Origin: Riemerella anatipestifer ATCC 11845 = DSM 15868
GTDB taxonomy: Bacteria > Bacteroidota > Bacteroidia > Flavobacteriales > Weeksellaceae
Direction of reading: 5' to 3'
NCBI RefSeq assembly: GCF_000252855.1
Contig: NC_017045.1
Span: 558,001-622,000 of the forward strand
DNA length: 64,000 bases
The notes beneath the pieces were generated by a model. The model was given only the letters and a program-made list of their open reading frames with translations. It did not search any database and was not told where the DNA came from. Below are positions 35,910-46,000 of this stretch, in pieces. The position numbers were made by a program, and so were the translations under genes. Within the stretch, counting starts at the first letter, position 1. The number at the start of each line of letters is the position of its first letter.

Positions 35910-35976
35910 AGCCGCTGCGAAAATAACAAATAAATAATAAATTCTTATTTTCGTGGAAAAATAATTCAGTTTTTAA

Positions 35977-37074
35977 ATGAAAATAAAAGAACTAGTAGCA
36001 GAACTTAATCGCCTAATACCCTTCGCACAAGCAGAAAATTTTGACAATGTAGGTCTTCTTTGTGGCAATCCTGAAAGGGAAGTTACAGGCGTTCTTATAT
36101 CTCACGACACACTAGAACACATTGTAGATGAAGCCATTGAGAAAAACACCAATGTTATTCTATCATTTCACCCCATTATATTCTCTGGCTTAAAAAGTAT
36201 CACGGGCAAAAACTATGTGGAAAGAAGTGTGATGAAAGCCCTAGAAAACAAAATTGCCATTATTGCCATACACACCGCTCTGGATAACGATTTTATGGGC
36301 GTTAATCATAGAATTGGAAAAGAACTAGGATTAAAGAACCTTAAAACTTTAATGCCTAAGAATCATGATTTGCAACAACTTTCCGTCTATGTACCTAAAG
36401 ACTACGAAGAGAAAGTAAAAGAGGCTTTATTTTCGGCTGGAGCAGGAAGTATTGGCTTTTATAACGAATGTAGTTTTAATATCAAAGGAACAGGCACCTT
36501 TAAACCCCAAGAAGGTTCTCAACCATTTATAGGACAACAAGGCACAAGGGAAAGCGTAGAGGAAACTTTAATCTCCGTTATTTTTGAAAAGTATAAAAAG
36601 AACGCCATCATTTCAGCGATGAAAACAGCCCACCCATACGAAGAAGTGGCTTATCAAATCTATAACCTTGAAAATGAAAATCAATATCTAGGTTTAGGCC
36701 AGTATGGTGAGTTTGAAACTGAAATATCCGAAGAAGCCTTTTTAAATTTAGTAAAGAAAACTTTTGGATTACAAGTCATTAGACACAGCCAAAAACTCAA
36801 TAAACCTATCCGAAAAGTAGCAATGCTAGGCGGAAGCGGTGCTGATGGTATTAAAGCCGCACTTGCCAACAGATGTGATGCTTATCTAACGGCTGACCTT
36901 AAATACCACGACTTTTTTCAAGCGGAAAATCAATTATTGTTATGCGATATAGGACACTTTGAGTCTGAACAATTTATCATACAACAATTATTTGAACTTT
37001 TATCAGAAAATTTTACTAAATTTGCAACCTTGAAAACCACTCAAAGTACTAACCCTGTAAATTACTTTATATAA
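35977..37074 (+). CDS. Nif3-like dinuclear metal-centre protein
   Basis: The 365-residue protein matches the Nif3/YbgI family, including the long form with an inserted CutA/PII-like domain. Metal ligands appear in ILSFHPIIFSG (about 60-70), IAIHTALDNDF and, at the C-terminus, ICDIGHFESE (about 327-336 region). The middle part (about 130-240) is the inserted domain with SVYVPKDYEEKVKEALFSAGAG. These hexameric proteins are proposed GTP cyclohydrolase-like or hydrolase enzymes, but no accepted reaction exists. It is followed by the coiled-coil protein after 4 bases; this pair recurs in many genomes as far as I know, so an operon is very likely. Confidence 0.92.
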   Translation: MKIKELVAELNRLIPFAQAENFDNVGLLCGNPEREVTGVLISHDTLEHIVDEAIEKNTNVILSFHPIIFSGLKSITGKNYVERSVMKALENKIAIIAIHTALDNDFMGVNHRIGKELGLKNLKTLMPKNHDLQQLSVYVPKDYEEKVKEALFSAGAGSIGFYNECSFNIKGTGTFKPQEGSQPFIGQQGTRESVEETLISVIFEKYKKNAIISAMKTAHPYEEVAYQIYNLENENQYLGLGQYGEFETEISEEAFLNLVKKTFGLQVIRHSQKLNKPIRKVAMLGGSGADGIKAALANRCDAYLTADLKYHDFFQAENQLLLCDIGHFESEQFIIQQLFELLSENFTKFATLKTTQSTNPVNYFI

Positions 37075-37078
37075 AGAT

Positions 37079-37858
37079 ATGGCTAAGAAAACAAACGACA
37101 TTTCTGTAGAAGAGAAACTAAGAGCATTGTATGATTTACAATTTATAGACTCTCGTTTAGACGAAATTAGAAATACAAGAGGTGAACTTCCTATTGAAGT
37201 AGAAGATTTGGAAATAGAAATAGAAGGTTTAGGAAAAAGAGCCGAAAAGTTTGCTACCGAAATCAAAGAGCAAGAAGTTGAAATAAAAAATAAAAAAGAA
37301 CTCATCTCTCACGCACAAGGGCTTATAGAGAAATATAAATCTCAACAAGACAATGTGAGAAACAACAAAGAGTTTGAAGCTCTAGCTAAAGAAATAGAAT
37401 ATCAGGAACTAGAAATCCAATTAGCGGAGAAGAAGATTAAAGAGTTTGGTGCTAAAAAAGACCACAAAACAGAATCTTTAAACAATCTAGAAGCTAAGAT
37501 TGAAGAGTTACAAAACCACCTTACTTTTAAAAAGAACGAACTAGAAAGCCTTATCGCAGAAACTCAAAAAGAAGAAGAGTTTTTACTAGAAAAATCTCAA
37601 GAGTTCGCAGATAAGATAGACCAAAGGCTTCTAGCATCTTACCAAAGAATTAGAAAAGGGTCATCTAACGGTCTTGCAGTGGTAGGTATAGAGAGAGGAG
37701 CTCCTAAAGGGTCTTACTTTACTATCCCTCCACAGAAGCAGATGGAAATTGCTCAAAGAAAAAAGATTATTATAGATGAACATTCTGGTAAAATCTTAGT
37801 AGATGACGATTTGGTGATTGAAGAAACAGAAAAAATGAAGGAAATAATCAAATTCTAA
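37079..37858 (+). CDS. Coiled-coil protein of the C4 zinc-ribbon family lacking all four Cys
   Basis: The 259-residue protein has a long coiled coil (about residues 15-190) and a C-terminal module that in this family is a C4 zinc ribbon with CxxC...CxxC. Here the expected cysteine positions are Pro209, Ser212, Asp233 and Ser236: ERGAPKGSYFTIPPQKQ and IIIDEHSGKILVD keep the surrounding fold residues (IPPQ, RKKII, H, GKILVD) but no cysteine. The family is a putative nucleic-acid-binding companion of Nif3; its job is unsettled. The gene is four bases after the Nif3 gene. It appears intact, so this looks like a natural zinc-free variant and not a pseudogene. Confidence 0.88.
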   Translation: MAKKTNDISVEEKLRALYDLQFIDSRLDEIRNTRGELPIEVEDLEIEIEGLGKRAEKFATEIKEQEVEIKNKKELISHAQGLIEKYKSQQDNVRNNKEFEALAKEIEYQELEIQLAEKKIKEFGAKKDHKTESLNNLEAKIEELQNHLTFKKNELESLIAETQKEEEFLLEKSQEFADKIDQRLLASYQRIRKGSSNGLAVVGIERGAPKGSYFTIPPQKQMEIAQRKKIIIDEHSGKILVDDDLVIEETEKMKEIIKF

Positions 37859-37875
37859 GAAAATAAATCTTATCT

Positions 37876-37903
37876 ATCCGCTCTTTTAGGGCGGATTTTT
37901 TTA
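37876..37903 (+). terminator. Terminator of the Nif3 operon
   Basis: ATCCGCTC and GGGCGGAT pair around TTTTA and are followed by a T run. The T run merges into the -7 box of the next gene. Confidence 0.8.
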
Positions 37904-37909
37904 TTTTTG
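37902..37909 (+). promoter_or_regulatory. -7 promoter box of the DPP5-like gene
   Basis: TATTTTTG matches TAnnTTTG and sits at the end of the preceding terminator, 29 bases before the start codon. No -33 TTG is evident. Confidence 0.45.
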
Positions 37910-37938
37910 GGCTTTACTTAACCTATAATGCTTAATTT

Positions 37939-39967
37939 ATGATAAACTTAAAACAAAAAATGCTGGCTGTGGCGACCAGTCTCCCGATGCTCATCAGTGC
38001 TCAAAACCTTATGACACCAGAGAAATTGTGGACGCTCAAAAGAATGAGCGTTCAAGTAGTTGCTCCAGACCAATCGGGGTTAATCTATAAAGTAGGACAA
38101 ACCGACTTAAAGACAGAAAAAACCAATTCCGAAAACTACTTTCTCAATTTAAAAAACAATCTTTCGTCTAAAGTTAATTTTAACGGAAAAAACATCTTCC
38201 AATGGGATAAGAATGGTATCTATGCCACGGAAGGTAAGCAGATATTCCTTTCAAAAGACCAAGGTAAAACGTGGAGTTCGTTCTATACTCTACCTGATGA
38301 TGCCGATAATGTTATCGTCTCTCCTAATGGAAAAAAGATAGCTTACAGTAAAGAAGTGCTTGTAGAAAAGGTGCTTGGTAAAGAAAAATATAATGATGTA
38401 CCTAATACAACAGCTCATGTTTACTCTGACCTAAACCACCGCCATTGGGATTACTTTAACCAAGGAAGATACAACCATATTTTTGTGATAGATTTGGACA
38501 AAAATAGCTCTCCTAAAGATTTACTAGAAGGTAAAAAGTGGGACAGTCCACAAAGACCTTTTGGAGGAGCAGAAGATTTTGTATTCAGCCCTGATTCCTC
38601 TCAATTATTATTTGTAATGAAGCCTTTGGAAGGAGCGGAATATGCCAAATCTACCAATACAGATATTTTCTCTTATCATTTTGATAGTGAAACTATAAAG
38701 AATCTTACGGAAGCAAATAAGGGCTATGATGTAAGCCCTAAGTTCAGCCCTGATGGCAATTATCTTACTTGGTTAAGTATGGCAAGGGACGGCTATGAGG
38801 CAGATAAAAACGACCTCAAAATAATGGATTGGAAAACAGGAGTAATAACCAACCTTACCAAAGATTGGGACGAGTCTGTTACTGGAGATTTCTTTTGGAG
38901 CCAAAACAATCAGTTGCTTTACTTTACAGCAGCTTACAGAGGTACTAAACAGCTTTTTAGCATCAGTCCTAAATCTAAAAAGGTAACTAAAATCACAGAA
39001 GGAACTTTTGATGTAAACGATATTATCACAGAAACCAAAAACCAACTTTTAGTTACTAGAACAGACATCAACCACAACGCCGACTTATTCTCCGTAAACA
39101 CCAAAAGCGGAGCAATGAAGCAAGTTACCGAAGTTAATAAAGAGATGTACCAAAACATCGCCACTTCTAAATCTGAACTTAGAATGGTAAAAACTTCGGA
39201 CGGCAAAGAGATGGGCGTATGGTTCCACTACCCACCTAACTTCGACCCTAACAAAAAATATCCTGCACTACTCTATTGTCAGGGAGGTCCGCAGTCTGCA
39301 TTAACGCAATATTTCTCGCTTAGATGGAACTTTGCACTAATGACGGCTAACGGCTATATCGTTATCGCTCCTAACAGAAGAGGTATGCAAGGCTGGGGTG
39401 TAGAATGGAACGAAGCTATTTCTAAAGATTGGGGCGGACAACCTATGAGAGATTATCTTTCTGCCACAGATTACGCTAAAACACTTCCGTTTGTAGATGG
39501 GGACAGGATAGCTGCCGTAGGGCTGCCGTAGGGCTGCCGTAGGGGCTAGTTATGGTGGCTACAGTGTATTGATGCTGGCAGGGATACATCAAAACAGATT
39601 TAAGACCTTTATTTCTCACAATGGTCTATTTGATATGAAATCTTGGTATCTTAATACCGAGGAACTTTGGTTTGCGAACTGGGATTTGGGTGGTTCTCCT
39701 TACGACAACCCTCTACCAAGAGCTTATACAGAGTTTAATCCGAGTAACTATGTCCAAAATTGGAACAAGCCTATGATGATTATACAAGGGCACAAAGATT
39801 ACCGAGTGCCTTATGAGCAAGGGCAAGGTGCCTTCCAAGCGGCAAGACTAAAAGGGCTAAAAGCCAAACTACTCTACTACCCTAACGAAAACCATTGGAT
39901 ACTAAAACCTCACAACGGTTTAGTATGGCAAAGAGAATTCTTTGATTGGTTAAAAGAAACGCTTTAA
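37939..39967 (+). pseudogene. S9-family dipeptidyl-peptidase (DPP5-like), frameshifted
   Basis: Two adjoining open frames make up one S9 peptidase. The first (37939-39531, 530 residues) has a signal peptide ending ...LISAQN, a beta-propeller region and the start of the alpha/beta-hydrolase domain (GGPQSALTQYF, NRRGMQGWG). The second carries the rest: the nucleophile Ser (codon at 39548-39550, in GASYGGYS), the acid in GHKDYRVP and the His in NENHWI. They are split by two extra copies of an 11-bp unit at 39511-39543, which add 22 bases and cause a TAG at 39529. With one copy, the gene would code 668 residues, close to Porphyromonas DPP5. As sequenced, no active enzyme can be made from this copy without correction. 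Confidence 0.9.
39511..39543 (+). repeat. 11-bp unit in three tandem copies inside the DPP5-like gene
   Basis: GCTGCCGTAGG is repeated exactly three times at 39511, 39522 and 39533. One copy restores the reading ...DRIAAVGASYGGYS. Two, three or four copies all meet the same TAG in the second unit, so only the one-copy form is productive. Confidence 0.97.
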
Positions 39968-40275
39968 GGATACTAACATAGGATATAATAAGGATAGGTT
40001 TATAAGCCTATCCTTTATTGTTTTTAATCAACTGAATTAAAAGTGTTTTACATTACAATAATTTGAAAATATCAAATCTTCATTTCGGGAAAGAGCTTTG
40101 CTAAGGTGGAGCTAAGAAGCACGAAACCTTCTATAAACACCAACCTAAGCAAAAACCATTTTCGCTTTTGTAAGATTACAAAAAATTGAATTTTTTGTGA
40201 CTAAAAATTACAAAATTTTCAATGCTAGGGAGCTTTACCTCCGCTTTTGCAAAACCGATGTTGTCTGCAGTGTTT
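39968..40275. other. 308-base intergenic region rich in palindromes
   Basis: After the DPP5 terminator, this stretch has no convincing gene. It holds a perfect 21-base palindrome at 40178-40198 (ACAAAAAATT-g-AATTTTTTGT), an overlapping TTTTGTAA/TTACAAAA pair (40166-40183), imperfect inverted copies of an AAGGTGGAGCT-like motif, and one arm of an inverted repeat at 40260-40274. Confidence 0.6.
39990..40015 (+). terminator. Terminator of the DPP5-like gene
   Basis: AAGGATAGG and CCTATCCTT pair around TTTATAAG; a modest T-rich sequence follows (TATTGTTTTT). Confidence 0.7.
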
Positions 40276-41215
40276 TTATTTCTCTGATTTTACGTCAATG
40301 TTTATCGCAGGAACAATACTTGCAGGAAATTTTCTCCATTTTTCAACAAAGCTTCTCTTATATGAACTTCCTAAAAAACCTGCGCTAATAAAAAAACTCC
40401 CTGAAAAATTTCTGTCAAGTGGTTGAAAACTAACGAAGATTTTACCTTTAAACCATATATTTTTATCAGAAACATCCAATGTAAAGACATTATTTTTAAC
40501 ATTTTCATTCTCAATAGAAAATAAAATATCTTCTGAATTTAGAATTTTATCAGGCTTTCCTTCTGACTCAGAATAAATAATAAATCTTGCAGGCATCGGT
40601 TTGTTAATCTCAAACTTTGCAAAATTAATATTGATTTTAGTAATTTTAGATTTTGAATTTGATTGAATGGGCACTGCAATTTCCGCTTGTGGTTTTTCCA
40701 ATTCTTCAACAGTATATTTTTTTATTGCTGTTTGAGAATTTCTTGAGAGATAATCTATATGTATGCTTTTGACCGAGAATTATAACCTAAATTCTTTGCA
40801 ACATACTTTTTGCTAGAAATTGTAACTTCTTCAAAATTTACAAATCTTGGATTTAAAGCAATTTTTGTAGAGTTAAGTTGTATAAGATTTTTCACAGTAT
40901 TTTCATAAGTTTGAAAACCTGCAATCTCAATTTTGACCTTCAAGTTTATATCAACATTTGTCAAGTCTATTTTGAAATTTCCTTTCTCATCGCTGAAAGT
41001 CCCTTTCTCAATGTTTTCAAACCCAATTTTGGCGTAAGAAATCGGAGAATTATCCTCACTTGAAATTAAAGTTCCTGAAATTACTTGACAAAAATGCAAA
41101 TTCGCAATAAAGACTAGGAGTAGGAAAAAAAAATTCTTCATGTGTTTATAAGTAATAGGTTGATTTTATAAGTATTTTTCTTTTATGCGGTAGTTTTGGT
41201 AACATTGCAGACAAC
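40260..41215. repeat. Inverted repeats flanking the carboxypeptidase-regulatory-like gene
   Basis: GTTGTCTGCAGTGTT at 40260-40274 and its near-complement AACATTGCAGACAAC at 41201-41215 match at 14 of 15 positions. They bracket exactly one gene: the downstream copy abuts the stop codon and the other lies 60 bases before the start. The arrangement resembles a mobile gene cassette, but no integrase or transposase is present. Confidence 0.6.
40276..41141 (-). pseudogene. Carboxypeptidase regulatory-like domain protein, frameshifted
   Basis: The first frame (start 41141, stop at 40755) has a signal peptide (FFFLLLVFIANLHFCQ) and a CarboxypepD_reg-like beta-sandwich with SGTLISSEDNSPISYAKI and GTFSDEKGNFKIDL. 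The second frame runs from the break to 40276 and holds a further beta-rich domain ending AINIDVKSEK. Adding one base in the four-T run at 40767-40770 joins them as YNSRSKSIHIDYLSRNSQ. The repaired length (867 bases, 288 residues plus stop) is a whole number of codons. Such proteins are periplasmic or surface-exposed with no known enzyme activity. A homopolymer sequencing error is an alternative explanation. Confidence 0.75.
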
Positions 41216-41232
41216 AATTCTGTTTATAAATC

Positions 41233-42315
41233 TTAAGTTATCTCAAAAATACGGCTTTCTTCATTGATATTTTTCACTACAGCTTCCGTTCGTTCTTTAT
41301 GGGTATCTGTAATGAATATCTGTCCAAAATGTTCTTTGTTCACTAATTCTATAAGTTGAGCCACACGGCGGTCGTCCAGCTTATCAAATATATCATCTAA
41401 CAGCAACAGAGGAGTCTTACCTGTAATTTCCTTAATACGGTTGATTTGAGCCAATTTTAACGCAATTAAAAACGATTTCTGCTGTCCTTGAGAACCAATT
41501 TTCTTTATCAAATCTCCACTCATTTCAAAACGGAGTTCGTCTTTATGAATTCCTTTAGAAGTGTAGGTAAGCACTCGGTCTTTTTCTACATTTTGAGATA
41601 GAACTTCTGCCATTGTTTGCTCTTCCAAATCCGATTGGTAAACAATATCCACCTCCTCTTTACCATTAGAAATCATATTATAAAAATGCAAAAAAGTAGG
41701 CAGTAGCTGTGTGATAAATAGGCTCCTCTTTTCAAAAATCACCCCTGCATATTGGCACAAAGGCTCATCATAAATCTCTAGCGAATCTTTATCAAAATAT
41801 CTATTTTTAGCGAAAGACTTTAGTAAGGCATTTCTTTGTTTAAGTGCTTTTTGGTATTGCATAATAGAGTGCAAATACTCTGCATCTACCTGCGAAATCA
41901 TTGCATCTAAAAATCGTCTTCTGCTCTCCCCAGAATCAGAGATAAGATTGGCATCATAGGGAGAAATCATCACACTTGGCAAAAACCCAATATGGTCTGA
42001 CAAACGAGCGTAAGACTTATCGTTCTTCTTTACCAATTTTTTAGCGTCTTTGCTTTGGATAATTTTTAATATCGTTTCTTTTTCGCCATCATCTACCACT
42101 GCCTCCAATGTGAAAAAGTCTTCCCCCGTCAAAATATTATTAACATCAGAATTCCCTAGAAAACTTTTACCTACGGACAAATAGTGCAAAGCGTCCAAAA
42201 TATTGGTCTTCCCTACTCCATTATTTCCTACGAAACTATTGATCTCGGAGGAAAAATCAAATACTCGCTCTTGATGATTTTTGAAATTTGTTAAATATAA
42301 TTTTTTGATAATCAT
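41233..42315 (-). CDS. recF: DNA replication and repair protein RecF
   Basis: From the ATG at 42315 (MIIKKLYLTNFKNHQ) this is a 360-residue RecF. A longer in-frame start at 42405 would run into the upstream gene and adds an atypical hydrophobic head, so I reject it. It has the ABC-type Walker A GNNGVGKT (30-37), a signature-like SQGQQKSFLIALKLAQ segment, and Walker B LLLLDDIFDKLD followed by the D-loop histidine region. RecF loads RecA onto gapped DNA with RecO and RecR. It begins 14 bases after the UbiA-like gene, on the same strand, so they may be co-transcribed; dnaN is not adjacent. Confidence 0.95.
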   Translation of the reverse strand: MIIKKLYLTNFKNHQERVFDFSSEINSFVGNNGVGKTNILDALHYLSVGKSFLGNSDVNNILTGEDFFTLEAVVDDGEKETILKIIQSKDAKKLVKKNDKSYARLSDHIGFLPSVMISPYDANLISDSGESRRRFLDAMISQVDAEYLHSIMQYQKALKQRNALLKSFAKNRYFDKDSLEIYDEPLCQYAGVIFEKRSLFITQLLPTFLHFYNMISNGKEEVDIVYQSDLEEQTMAEVLSQNVEKDRVLTYTSKGIHKDELRFEMSGDLIKKIGSQGQQKSFLIALKLAQINRIKEITGKTPLLLLDDIFDKLDDRRVAQLIELVNKEHFGQIFITDTHKERTEAVVKNINEESRIFEIT

Positions 42316-42329
42316 TACTGAAAAATTGG

Positions 42330-43031
42330 TCAAAAATACTCCAATAAAATCAGAAATAAAAGCGGAAGCCCACAACAAGTTTCTACCCACAAAGAAAAAT
42401 ACCAATCGGGCTTACTTTCAGACGCACCATAAACCAAAGCTAAAGCCACCACGATGGCTCCACCAAACGCCACCGCATAAAGTGTATTAAAATAAATAAA
42501 CGATAGCCCTCCGCTAAAAACAAGTAAAACATAAGCCAGCCTTTTAGTCGCTACTACGCCTATAAACTTAGGGAATGTTATCACTTTATCACTAGATTTA
42601 TCTCGTATATCAAAAGGTAATACCAATGCCGAAACATAAAGAAAACCCACCCAAAAAATAGCTTCATCTATCTTAGGTAAAAACAGCCAAGCACTTACCA
42701 AAGCCCAACTCAACCCCACATAAAATATCTTTAGTAATGGTATTTTTCGGACAAAAGTATTCAAAAAACGAGAGTTATAAGCCAAGCCTAACAATAAAAT
42801 CGTAAGCCATTTCAGTAAAACATCAACATTATAAAAAGACAAAATCAGTATGACGCCGAGTGCAAAACTAACCGCATTAACTACTAATATTCTACCAATG
42901 ATTGGCTTTCTATATTGATATTTAGTATAGAGATAACCATTAAAATAAGTGAGAAAAACCAAACTCAATAGCTCAACTGAAATCTGAACTTTGGTATTAT
43001 TGACAAAAAAGACAGTCAGAGCCGTTCCCAT
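42330..43031 (-). CDS. UbiA-like integral membrane protein, N-terminus uncertain
   Basis: From the ATG at 43031 this gives 233 residues with about seven or eight membrane segments. The YNSRFLNTFVRKIPLLKIFYVG and LPFDIRDKSSDK stretches resemble the loop motifs of UbiA-type prenyltransferases, the latter being the second Asp-rich loop. The first loop, normally NDxxDxxxD, reads FNGYLYTKYQ, so activity is doubtful. In the same frame, protein-like sequence (IFTQFKKYIIDSQIYVSV) continues upstream to 43090, yet contains no ATG, GTG or TTG; an ATT start is possible. A strong terminator-like hairpin covers codons -8 to 8. Function is unknown. Confidence 0.6.
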   Translation of the reverse strand: MGTALTVFFVNNTKVQISVELLSLVFLTYFNGYLYTKYQYRKPIIGRILVVNAVSFALGVILILSFYNVDVLLKWLTILLLGLAYNSRFLNTFVRKIPLLKIFYVGLSWALVSAWLFLPKIDEAIFWVGFLYVSALVLPFDIRDKSSDKVITFPKFIGVVATKRLAYVLLVFSGGLSFIYFNTLYAVAFGGAIVVALALVYGASESKPDWYFSLWVETCCGLPLLFLILLEYF

Positions 43032-43055
43032 TACGGAAACATAAATCTGACTGTC
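43011..43055 (-). terminator. Terminator-like hairpin over the UbiA-like start region
   Basis: On the minus strand GACAGTCAGA and TCTGACTGTC form a perfect 10-bp stem, with a smaller CCGT/ACGG stem inside the loop, followed by TTTTTTG. It lies 41 bases after the ccsBA stop and could end that transcript. It also covers the ATG at 43031. Confidence 0.6.
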
Positions 43056-43095
43056 TATAATATATTTTTTAAATTGTGTAAAAATGATTTTACTC

Positions 43096-46000
43096 TTAGT
43101 TTTTGGAGTTCAGTTTTTTATATTTAAACCACGCCGCTAAAGAAATGGTAATCATACTCGCCCCTGTAATATAAACCCACGCTGGTACAGGGATAGGGTC
43201 TCCTGCCGCATAAGAGTGTAACCCTGAAAGATAGTAATTAACCCCAAAGTAAGTCATAATAACCGAACTAAAAGCAAACATCGTTACCATATGAAAGGCA
43301 TAACGCCCTCTAAGCCCTGGCACCAAACGCATATGTAATACAAAAGCATACACCATAACCGATATAAATGCCCAAGTTTCTTTAGGGTCCCAAGACCAAT
43401 ATCTTCCCCAAGATTCGTTAGCCCAAACTCCACCTAAAAAAGTACCTATCGTAAGTGCAAAAAGCCCTATCGTAAGCGACATTTCCGAAACGGCAGTAAG
43501 CTCTTTTATCGTGGTATCATTATGTTCTTGGAAAGTAGCTTTACTAGAAACAATGTAAAACAACAGTACCATAATTCCTATAATAAAGGACAACGCAAAG
43601 AATCCGTAACTAGAGGTAATAATAGCCACATGTATTACTAACCAATAAGATTTAAGCACTGGTACCAAAGGTGTAATTTGCGGGTCTAGACTTACCGCAC
43701 CATGAGCAAAGCCCATCAGCAATACCGCCACTAAGAAACCTGCCGAAGGTATCAAAGCATTATTATTTCTGTAAAGTAATAACCCTGCACTAATGCCTAC
43801 CCAAGAAATAAACATAATCGCCTCATAGCCGTTACTCCACGGAGCGTGTCCTGAAATGTACCATCTGATACCCAAGCCTACAAAATGAACAAGATAGCCC
43901 AATATCCCTGCTGCTAAAATCACTTTAATAACTTTATGTAGCCAACGACTAGGTTTAAATAATTCTACAAAACCAAGTACCAATAATAATGCAGCAACAA
44001 CGCTATAAAAAATCATCAACTTAAAGTTGAGATTAAGTTTGTTCATTAAAATTTCTAAGTCTATCTTAGTTTGAGGCGGAATAACATTTTTACCCCATTT
44101 TGCTTGATAGCTCTTTACTTTATCTAGTTCTTTATCAGCAGTTGCCCACTTATCGCTTTGTGTAGCCATCAGTACCGAAGAAAGGTAAGGACCTAACACC
44201 TCCTGTGCATTAGTATCTATTTGGAAGTTAGCGTCCATTACAGAATTCCATTTGTGATTAGGGTCGTTCTGTACGGGTATCACTCGGAAATATTGCCAAG
44301 ACATTAGGGCATTCATCACTTGTACTTTATCATTAAGTTTGATGACTGCTTGGTCGTACTTAGATTGTTCGGCTGGTTTTTTGTTAAAAGCCTCATTGTA
44401 ATCATCTTCTAAAACAAAACGAAGATTACCAAACTTATCCGCAGGGAAAAGATTTACAAGACTAGTATAACCTTCGTCATTCGCCTTGGTTTTTTTCTTT
44501 AATTCTTCTCCTACTTTCCCTCTAGTCTCTACCTTAATAATATGTACTTGTGCCCAAAACATTGGGTCTATAGTCGCTGACAAAAACCACTGGTTAGCAT
44601 CTAGTTGTTTAAAAGATTCTTTACCCGTAAGTTTTCTTAAAATATCTAGTGCTTGTGTATTTACTGGCTGTATTCTCCCATCATAACTCTGCACTAACAA
44701 AGAACCAAATTTCTCTGCATGAGCCTTATCTATATTGATGTGCTGTACCATATCATCGGCAGAAAGCACTTTTTGAGTAGAAGGTTTGGCTGTTGGCGTT
44801 TTTGGTTGTGCTTGTAGAAAACCAAAGCTCAACACCAGTAATAATATTCCTAACGCTTTTTTCTTACTAATATCTTTTAGCATTTTATTTAAAGACCAAA
44901 AACGAGTTCCCTTCCAAAACAGAGTAATAAACATTGCAATAAACATAAGTGTATAGCCTATATAGGTAATAAGTGTTCCCCAATAGTCGTGATTAACCGA
45001 TAGTATCGTGCCGTGTCTATCTGGGTCAAAACTAGATTGAAAGAAACGGTACCCACGATAATTAAGTACATTATTCATATAAATTTTGTATGGTGTTTGT
45101 TTACCATTATCTATAATCTGAACATGGCTCTCATAAGCAGATGGCGAAGAACTACCTGGGTAAGTTTCCATCACAAAATCGTCTAACTTCAATGCAAATG
45201 GCGTTGTGTAAACTTTAGCACCAAACCCCAACATCATATTCATACCATCTAACGAAATTTGTTTTACCAAGTTAGGATTGCCTTCCTGTACTTGTAGGCT
45301 AACTTGCTGCTTAGTTTTAGGACCTTCTACCTCTAGTAAAAGCTCATCAGGTATATTTTTATCCTTCTTTTTATCCCCAGAATAAGATACTATTTCGCCT
45401 CTTTTCAGTCCTTCAGGCACTACAATTCTCATTTGGTTAATCGTGTATAAACTTCTAAGAGATAACGGCGTGTATTCGTCTTTAGGAGATGCCCCCACTT
45501 CTTGACTCGCCATTACCATATAAGTAGCATCTACAGGAGTTTTAATGTAAAGTTTTCCGTCTTGTTTTTTAAACTCCACCGCTCCATCTATCGGTCTGTT
45601 ATAAGTTACTAATGTACCACCGATATTTTTAACCTCTCCTTCTGACAAATAATACTCTAACCTTCCTGCATCGTCTGTGGTTACAAAATGAAGATACTCC
45701 TTACCGTTAGGCGTTACCTTTATACTATCTTTCTTCCTAGGCGTGTAAGCCAATTGCTTTACCTTTATTTTTTTACCATTAAAGTCGTAAGCCGCTTTAA
45801 AGTAATGATTGGTAACTTTAGACCAAAAAGGCACTTCTGGCGTCATCAAGAATGGAATATCCTTATAATTAAGCACTTCTCCTTTTTCTTCTATTTGGAT
45901 TTTAAAGAAATTTTTGCTAGTTACTATTTCGTTAGAAGTTTCTCCCTCACGAATGTGCATCGTTCCTTCGTAACTGATATATCTAGTAATAGCTCCTCCT

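Noticed and set aside
42316-42405. Longer recF start
   Set aside because: The 30 extra residues overlap the upstream UbiA-like gene and are not RecF-like.
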